DNA of 64,000 nucleotides. Origin: Thermohalobaculum sp039815685. Its GTDB lineage: Bacteria; Pseudomonadota; Alphaproteobacteria; Rhodobacterales; Rhodobacteraceae. Shown piece by piece: positions 58,767-64,000 of this stretch. Numbering within the stretch: position 1 is the first letter of the stretch; every line of letters begins with the position of its first letter. The DNA lies in contig JBCBYV010000021.1 in the NCBI GenBank assembly GCA_039815685.1, positions 25,112-89,111 on the forward strand. Direction: 5' to 3'. The notes beneath the pieces are model-generated. The model searched no databases and was not told where the DNA came from. It saw only the letters and a list, made by a program, of their open reading frames with translations. Made by a program: the position numbers and the translations under genes.

Positions 58767-59969
58767 ATGGCCTTCCTCGCCGATGCCCTCGCCCGCGTGA
58801 AACCCTCGCCGACCATCGCCATCAGCACGAAGGCCAACGAGATGAAGGCGGCCGGCGAGGACGTGATCAGCCTCGGCGCGGGCGAGCCCGATTTCGACAC
58901 GCCAGACAACATCAAGGCCGCCGCCAAGGCCGCCATCGACGCCGGCCGCACGAAGTACACGGCACCCGATGGCATCCCGGAGCTGAAGAAGGCCATTGCG
59001 GATAAATTCAAGCGCGAGAACGGCCTCGACTACACGGTCAAGGAAGTCAGCGTCGGCACGGGCGGCAAGCAGGTGCTCTACAACGCGCTCATCGCCACGC
59101 TGAACCCGGGCGACGAAGTGCTGATTCCCGCGCCCTACTGGGTGAGCTATCCAGACATGGTCCTCCTCGGCGGCGGCGTGCCCGTCGTGGTTGAGACCGG
59201 GATCGAAACAGCCTTCAAGATGACGGCCGAGGCGCTGGAGGCCGCGATCACACCCAAGACCAAGTGGCTGATCTTCAACTCGCCCTCCAACCCCTCGGGC
59301 GCAGGCTACAGCCGGGCGGAGCTGAAGGCGCTCACCGATGTCCTGATGCGCCACCCGCATGTCTGGGTGATGACGGACGATATGTACGAGCATATCGCCT
59401 ATGAGGGTTTCGAGTTCTGCACGCCGGCCGAGGTTGAGCCCGGTCTCAAGGACCGCACGCTGACCGTAAACGGTGTCTCCAAGGCCTATTCGATGACCGG
59501 CTGGCGGATCGGCTACGCCGCGGGACCCGAGCATCTGATCGCGGCGATGCGCAAGGTGCAGAGCCAGTCGACCTCCAACCCGTCCTCGATCAGCCAATGG
59601 GCGGCGGTCGAGGCGCTGAACGGTCCCCAGAACTACATCGCCACCTCGCGCGCAGCCTTCCAGAAACGCCGCGACCTCGTCGTCTCGATGCTCAACCAGG
59701 CGACGGGGATCGAATGCCCGCTGCCCGAGGGCGCGTTCTACGTCTACCCCTCGATCAAGGGGCTGATCGGCAAGAAGACGCCCGGCGGCAAGACGATCGA
59801 GACGGACGAGGATTTCGTGACCGAACTCCTCGCGGCAGAGGGCGTGGCCGTCGTCCATGGCGCCGCCTTCGGCACGAGCCCCAATTTCCGCGCGAGCTAC
59901 GCCACCGACGAGGCGACGCTGGAAGACGCCTGCAGCCGCATCCAGCGCTTCTGCGGAAGCCTCACCTGA
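58767..59969 (+). CDS. aspC: PLP-dependent class I aminotransferase (aspartate type)
   Basis: A class I aminotransferase that would make aspartate and oxoglutarate (or related pairs). The 400-aa product is of the short AAT-Igamma type: ISLGAGEPDFDTPDNIK, FNSPSNPSGAGYS, and the PLP Lys in NGVSKAYSMTGWRIGY. I start at the ATG at 58767 (GGAG 8 nt upstream). An upstream in-frame start at 58584 is not convincing. It is followed by repeat copy B. Confidence 0.93.
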   Translation: MAFLADALARVKPSPTIAISTKANEMKAAGEDVISLGAGEPDFDTPDNIKAAAKAAIDAGRTKYTAPDGIPELKKAIADKFKRENGLDYTVKEVSVGTGGKQVLYNALIATLNPGDEVLIPAPYWVSYPDMVLLGGGVPVVVETGIETAFKMTAEALEAAITPKTKWLIFNSPSNPSGAGYSRAELKALTDVLMRHPHVWVMTDDMYEHIAYEGFEFCTPAEVEPGLKDRTLTVNGVSKAYSMTGWRIGYAAGPEHLIAAMRKVQSQSTSNPSSISQWAAVEALNGPQNYIATSRAAFQKRRDLVVSMLNQATGIECPLPEGAFYVYPSIKGLIGKKTPGGKTIETDEDFVTELLAAEGVAVVHGAAFGTSPNFRASYATDEATLEDACSRIQRFCGSLT

Positions 59970-60012
59970 GGCTGCATCGATGCCCTGAGAAACGCCGCTC
60001 TCGCGTCTGGGA

Positions 60013-60094
60013 GCGGGCCGGCGGGTGGGCGGCCGCGGAGACCGCCTGTCCGACGGGACAGGCGGGCGAGTAGGCCCGGCACTCGTCGGCCCGC
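60013..60094. repeat. Palindromic intergenic element, copy B
   Basis: This 82-bp element begins GCGGGCCGG and ends CGGCCCGC like copy A. Its internal hairpin is longer, CGCCTGTCC-GACG-GGACAGGCG (60043-60064), so both arms grew together. It lies 43 bp after the aspC stop and 23 bp before the DAO gene. See findings. Confidence 0.75.
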
Positions 60095-60117
60095 CAGCCG
60101 GAGCGAAGGAGCGCCCC

Positions 60118-61293
60118 ATGCATGTGATCGTCATCGGCGCCGGTATCGTCGGCCTTTCGGCCGCCTGGGCCCTGAGGCGGCGCGGCGCCGCCGTCACGGT
60201 CGTCGAAAAGGGACCGATCCCCTGCCCGACCGCCGCCTCGGCCGATCATCACCGCATGATCCGGCGGAGCTACCCGCGCAATCCGGGCTATGCGGCGCGC
60301 ATGGATGATGCCTTCGCCGCCTGGTCGCGTCTCTTCGCCGACTTCGCCGAGGCCCGCCTCGGCCCGCGCCAGCGCTTCTATTGCGACCGCGGGGTGCTCA
60401 CGCTCTCAGAACGTCCTGGCGATTACGGCGACGAATCCCGGAAGCTCTTCGACTATCACGACATGCCCTATGAGCGGCTGGACGGCTCCGCAGCGATTGC
60501 CGAGCGCCTGCCGATCCTCGACACGGCCGCACTCGCCTCCAACACGCTTTTCGCGATGCTGTCGGAGGGCGGCGCGCTGATGGCGAACCGGATCCTCTCG
60601 GCTCTCGCCGACCTCCTGCGCGCCCAGAGCGTCGAAGTCCTCGAGCTTTCCCCCGCCGCCGCCATCGACCCCATCCGGCCGAGTGTGACGCTCGAAGACG
60701 GGCGGGTTCTCTTCTCGGACCTCGTCATCGCCAGCGCCGGCGCGGGCATGCCCGACCTCGCCCCGACGCTCACGGCGGATCTCGGCTACCGTCGGACGCT
60801 CATCGCCTATGCCCGCCCGCCCGAGGATCTTGCGGAGGCTTGGGAGGCCGCCCCCTGCTGGACCTTCCTCGGCGGCGATGCCGATCTCTGGGGCATCGCG
60901 CCGGTCGACGGGATCGCGCCCAAACTCGGTTGCGGCTCCCTCGGCCGCGTCGATCCTGCGGACACCGACCGCCAGATCACCCCGGAAGAGACCGCCACCA
61001 TCCTGGCGCGCTACCAGGGCCGCCTCCGCGATATCGAGCGTTTCACGCCGGTCTTCGCCCAGGCGAATTACTGGATGCTAGCGCCCGAGGAGCGCTTCAT
61101 GCTGCGATGGCAGGATCGTCTCCTCGCCGTCTCGGCCTGCTCGGGCCACGGCTTCAAGTTCGGCGCGCTCTCGGGCGAAGATCTTGCCGACGCAGCCCTT
61201 GGTCCCGCATCCGTAGATGAGGTCGCCGCCCGCATGGCAGCACTCGCACCAGTGCAGGCCTCATCCGTCTCCGCCAGTCCTGCTGGCGCGTAG
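60118..61293 (+). CDS. FAD-dependent DAO-family oxidoreductase
   Basis: A 391-aa D-amino-acid oxidase/glycine oxidase-like flavoenzyme. The dinucleotide site is IVIGAGIVGLSAAWALRRRGAAVTVVEKG, the TASADHHRMIRRSY block resembles sarcosine/N-methyltryptophan oxidases, and the C-terminal SGHGFKFGALSGEDLADAAL is the FAD-binding end. The ATG at 60118 has GGAG upstream. The amine substrate is unknown. Confidence 0.9.
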   Translation: MHVIVIGAGIVGLSAAWALRRRGAAVTVVEKGPIPCPTAASADHHRMIRRSYPRNPGYAARMDDAFAAWSRLFADFAEARLGPRQRFYCDRGVLTLSERPGDYGDESRKLFDYHDMPYERLDGSAAIAERLPILDTAALASNTLFAMLSEGGALMANRILSALADLLRAQSVEVLELSPAAAIDPIRPSVTLEDGRVLFSDLVIASAGAGMPDLAPTLTADLGYRRTLIAYARPPEDLAEAWEAAPCWTFLGGDADLWGIAPVDGIAPKLGCGSLGRVDPADTDRQITPEETATILARYQGRLRDIERFTPVFAQANYWMLAPEERFMLRWQDRLLAVSACSGHGFKFGALSGEDLADAALGPASVDEVAARMAALAPVQASSVSASPAGA

Positions 61294-61312
61294 CAACCGG
61301 CGAGCCAACGCC

Positions 61313-62713
61313 TCAAGTACCGGCGGCTGCCGGGAACGGATCGACTGGCGCCACCTTCGGCCCGGCCGCCTCGATCGCGCGGCCTGCATCCAGCAGCGCG
61401 TCCTCGCGATAGCGCGGGCCGATGAGTTGCACGCCCATCGGCCGGCCCGGCGCGCCCGTCGCGACGGTGAGGCCCGGGAGTGCCAGTAGCGGAAGGGCCA
61501 CCTGGATGAGCTGCGCCTCGTAGACCGCGGCGAATGCCGCCTCGCCGCCGAGATCCGCATGGGCCGCGAAGGGCGGCACGGCCGAGACGGGGCAGAGGAC
61601 GATGGGCCAGTCCTCGAGAAATCCCTGCCAGGAACGGATCAGCGCCACCCTGCGCTGGAGCGCCTCCATCGGCCCGGCCACAGCGCCCAGCGCCAGGAGG
61701 CGTCCCGCGACCTCGATCGCGTCCGGGTCGCCCTCCGCCTCGAGCTTCGGCAGCCCTGCCTCCCGGAACTCCGCCATCCAGAGCGCCATGTTGAGCGCCG
61801 CGGCCTCGCGGAAGGGTGGTACGGGCACCTCCTCGACCACATAGCCTGCGTGCTCGAGCGCTGCCGCGGCGGCCTCGAGCGCCGCCGTGACGGCGGGATC
61901 GACGGCGAGGCCGTCCGGCGCACGGTCGAAGGCCACGCGGCGGGGCAGCGGCGCGCCCTTCGTGGCGATGGGGATATGCCAGGGATCGCGCCAGTCGGGC
62001 ATCGCCATCGCTTCGAGCCCGATGGCCAGATCGTCGATGCGCCGCGCCAACGGCCCGGACACCGCCGTGAGCTGTGCCCCCATACCCCGGTCCCGGAAGG
62101 AGAGGTTCGCGGCTGGCACGCGGCCGAGCGTGGGCCGGAGCCCGTGCACGTTGCAGGCATAGGCGGGGTAGCGCACGGAGCCTGCGATATCGGTACCGTG
62201 TGCAAGCGCGCCTATCCCGGCGGCCACCGCCGCCCCCGCGCCGCCCGACGATCCACCCGGCGTCAGGCCGGCATCATGCGGGTTCAATGTGTCGCCATGC
62301 AGGCTGTTGCGGCAGAACCAGCGGATCGAGAAGGCGGGCGTGTTCGTCCGCCCGACAATCACGGCGCCTGCCCGGCGCAGATTGGCGACCACAGGGTTGT
62401 CCGCATCCGCCCGGTGATGGGCCTGCTGGCGAAGACCGTTCGTCGTCGCACGACCCTGGCAGTCGACATTGACCTTGATTGTCACCGGAACACCGGCGAG
62501 TGGGCCTGCGCCGGGACCTTCCCCGGGCGCGGCGTCCAGCGCATCGGCGGCGGCGAGGGCAGCCTCCGGCATCGGATCGACGACGGCATTGATCGCAGGG
62601 TTCACGGCCTCGAGCCTGGCGAGCGTGCTCTCCGTCACCTCCCGTGCCGAGACCGTGCGCGAGCGCACGAGTTCGGCGACGACCTTCGCCGGAAGTTGCC
62701 AGAGCGCATCCAT
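61313..62713 (-). CDS. Amidase signature family protein
   Basis: A 466-aa amidase. The Ser-cisSer-Lys triad is visible: Lys in GVPVTIKVNVD, the Gly/Ser loop PGGSSGGAGAAV, and the cis-Ser/nucleophile in GTDIAGSVRYPA. The start at 62713 follows GAGGGG; an in-frame start at 62821 is upstream of the real N-terminus. It lies 10 bp after the acyl-CoA dehydrogenase gene on the same strand. The substrate is not known. Confidence 0.92.
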   Translation of the reverse strand: MDALWQLPAKVVAELVRSRTVSAREVTESTLARLEAVNPAINAVVDPMPEAALAAADALDAAPGEGPGAGPLAGVPVTIKVNVDCQGRATTNGLRQQAHHRADADNPVVANLRRAGAVIVGRTNTPAFSIRWFCRNSLHGDTLNPHDAGLTPGGSSGGAGAAVAAGIGALAHGTDIAGSVRYPAYACNVHGLRPTLGRVPAANLSFRDRGMGAQLTAVSGPLARRIDDLAIGLEAMAMPDWRDPWHIPIATKGAPLPRRVAFDRAPDGLAVDPAVTAALEAAAAALEHAGYVVEEVPVPPFREAAALNMALWMAEFREAGLPKLEAEGDPDAIEVAGRLLALGAVAGPMEALQRRVALIRSWQGFLEDWPIVLCPVSAVPPFAAHADLGGEAAFAAVYEAQLIQVALPLLALPGLTVATGAPGRPMGVQLIGPRYREDALLDAGRAIEAAGPKVAPVDPFPAAAGT

Positions 62714-62723
62714 CTCATACCCC

Positions 62724-63887
62724 TCAACCCGTGGCCGCACCGCCAGCGCCGGCATTAGCAGCCTGCTCCGGCAACGCCCCGCCGAAGGCCATGAAGCGGC
62801 GCGCATGGTGATCCGTATCACCGAGGAGGTGGTCGATCATCACCAATCGCTTGGCGTAATGCGGCAAGGCGTATTCCCAGGTCATCGCAATGCCGCCGTG
62901 GAGCTGAATGCTCTCCTCCGCCACAAGCCGGCCGACGCGCCCCGCAAGGTGCTTGGCCGCGGCGACCGTGCGTTCGCGCCCCTCCCGCGGCCCGTCGAGC
63001 ACGGCGGCCGCATACATCACGGACGAACGGGCCTGCTCGATCTCGAGGCAGAGATCGACCATGCGGTGCTGGAGCGCCTGAAAGCTGCCGATGGGGCGGC
63101 CGAATTGCGTGCGGCCCTTGAGGTAGTCGAGCGTCATGTCCTTGCAGACATCCATGAGGCCGATGGCCTCTGCCGAAAGCGCGAGCGCGCCGCGGGCCAG
63201 CGTCTCCTCTAGGACCGCGAAGCCCTTGTCCGGGCCGATGAGCGGCCGGGCCGGGGTAGCCTCGAGCATCAGGTCGGCGGCACGACCGCCTTCGACGGTG
63301 CCATAGGCGCGGCGCTCGAGCCCCGATGCATCGGCATCGACGAGGAAAAGCGCGATCCCTTCCTCGTCCTCGACGTCTCCCGCGATGCGGGCGCTGACGA
63401 TGAGATGATCCGCCGCGTCGCCGTTGAGGACCACGGCTTTGTGCCCCGTGAGCCGCCAGCCATCGGGGCTTTCCTCGGCACGTGTCACGACCCGGGCCGC
63501 GCGGTAGCGCGCACCCGGTTCGCCATGGGCGAGGGCCAGGAGCGTTTTGCCCTCTGTGATGTCTTCGAGAAGGGCGGCCTCGCCTGCGCGGTGGAGCGGC
63601 CAGGCGCCAAGGACGGCGCTGGCAAGAAAGGGTTCGACCGAGAGACCGCGGCCGAGGGCGTCGAAGACCACCATCAGGTCTTCGCCGGTGCCGCCAAAGC
63701 CACCGGCCTCGGGCGGCAGGAGCGCGCCCACAAGGCCGAGATCCGCCATGTCGGACCAGGCGGCACGGTCGAAGCCCTCGGGCGCCTCGACCGCCTTCAT
63801 GCGGCGTTCGAGCGGGTATTGCTCGCGGAGCCAGCGCGTGGCCGTATCTGCCAGCATGCGCCGCTCCTCGGATAGTTCGAAATCCAT
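62724..63887 (-). CDS. Acyl-CoA dehydrogenase family protein (PimD-like)
   Basis: A 387-aa acyl-CoA dehydrogenase: MDFELSEERRMLADTATRWL at the start, the FAD block of beta strands in the middle, and ESIQLHGGIAMTWEYALPHYAKRL at the C-terminus. The HGGIAMTWE form is typical of the PimD-type small subunits that pair with a second ACAD (PimC), whose gene may lie just outside the window. It is transcribed with the amidase gene (10-bp gap). Confidence 0.9.
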   Translation of the reverse strand: MDFELSEERRMLADTATRWLREQYPLERRMKAVEAPEGFDRAAWSDMADLGLVGALLPPEAGGFGGTGEDLMVVFDALGRGLSVEPFLASAVLGAWPLHRAGEAALLEDITEGKTLLALAHGEPGARYRAARVVTRAEESPDGWRLTGHKAVVLNGDAADHLIVSARIAGDVEDEEGIALFLVDADASGLERRAYGTVEGGRAADLMLEATPARPLIGPDKGFAVLEETLARGALALSAEAIGLMDVCKDMTLDYLKGRTQFGRPIGSFQALQHRMVDLCLEIEQARSSVMYAAAVLDGPREGRERTVAAAKHLAGRVGRLVAEESIQLHGGIAMTWEYALPHYAKRLVMIDHLLGDTDHHARRFMAFGGALPEQAANAGAGGAATG

Positions 63888-64000
63888 CAGGCTTCTCCCG
63901 TCCCTTGTTCTGTCGGCCTCCTGCGCGGGGCCGATACGCAGCTGATTTGTAGACTCATTGACGGAAAATACCCGAATTATGAAGCCGTAATTCCTAAAGA
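63888..64000. other. Window end, upstream of acyl-CoA dehydrogenase
   Basis: 113 bp with no gene. It becomes AT-rich towards the right end and contains the likely promoter of the minus-strand dehydrogenase-amidase transcript. GGGAG lies 6-10 nt before the dehydrogenase start. Confidence 0.4.

Noticed and set aside
61313..63887. Amidase, acyl-CoA dehydrogenase and DAO genes as a single degradation pathway
   Set aside because: The amidase and dehydrogenase are on one strand, but the DAO gene is on the other and no shared substrate can be inferred.
1..64000. Mobile elements, prophage, CRISPR array, rRNA
   Set aside because: No transposase, integrase, phage structural gene, regularly spaced repeat or rRNA sequence was found.

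Overview
The window is GC-rich chromosomal DNA from an alphaproteobacterium. The clearest markers are the FlaF/FlbT flagellin regulators, a DUF1217 flagellar protein, a DUF4167 protein, a TfoX C-terminal-domain protein, an LdtR-like MarR regulator, and the order lptF-lptG-lptD-surA-pdxA-rsmA. That order, together with ispG/prfA/prmC/DUF4167, is most like Rhodobacterales or close relatives, but I cannot place it further from sequence alone. Genes are tightly packed, with many ATGA, GTGA or TTGA stop/start overlaps and frequent GTG or TTG starts. I see no insertion sequences, prophage, CRISPR or rRNA. Nearly all of it looks like core genome.

Layout. 1-2.4 kb: an RND efflux permease (cut by the window edge) with its membrane-fusion protein, divergent from yacG. 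2.6-18.5 kb: a flagellar block. One minus-strand operon runs flgB-flgC-fliE-fliQ-lytic transglycosylase-flhA-fliR-flhB-coiled-coil protein. The plus-strand gene fliI diverges from it. A second minus-strand group is flgJ-flgN-flagellin-flaF-flbT-DUF1217, and fliK-flgD diverge from that. 18.5-19.9 kb: speD-speE for spermidine. 20.1-30.5 kb: a chemotaxis operon on the minus strand, headed by a membrane GGDEF/EAL protein, then a STAS protein, cheA, cheW, an MCP without a sensor domain, a second cheW, cheR and cheB. A lone cheY is transcribed divergently from the head of the operon.

30.5-35 kb: tRNA(CAT), purM-purN-TfoX-C gene, a small exported protein, ndk, and dinB-maoC. 35-40.7 kb: an LCAT-like lipoprotein, a YheS-type ABC-F ATPase, and pepA-holC. 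40.8-48.3 kb: a plus-strand envelope and maintenance operon, lptF-lptG-lptD-surA-pdxA-rsmA. 48.3-55.5 kb: DUF4167, prfA-prmC, a small Cys-containing exported protein, DUF1499, ispG, rodZ and a MarR regulator. 55.6-64 kb: mmsB, sdhE, a ROK kinase, an XRE regulator, aspC, a DAO-family oxidoreductase, an amidase and an acyl-CoA dehydrogenase.

Most interesting points. (1) The first gene of the chemotaxis operon encodes a two-TM GGDEF-EAL protein. Its N-terminal helical region carries a D-x-x-x-Q motif like the CheZ catalytic motif, its GGDEF motif looks intact without an inhibitory site, and its EAL domain has lost two catalytic residues. It sits head to head with cheY, so it may couple CheY-P turnover to c-di-GMP. 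(2) Two diverged copies of a palindromic intergenic element (56608-56685 and 60013-60094) share an internal hairpin with compensatory length change. (3) The ndk terminator is a very long hairpin whose two arms each form a G-quadruplex motif on opposite strands. (4) A 12-bp tandem duplication carries a second Shine-Dalgarno sequence in front of pepA. (5) yacG and a flagellar coiled-coil gene overlap tail to tail within coding sequence.
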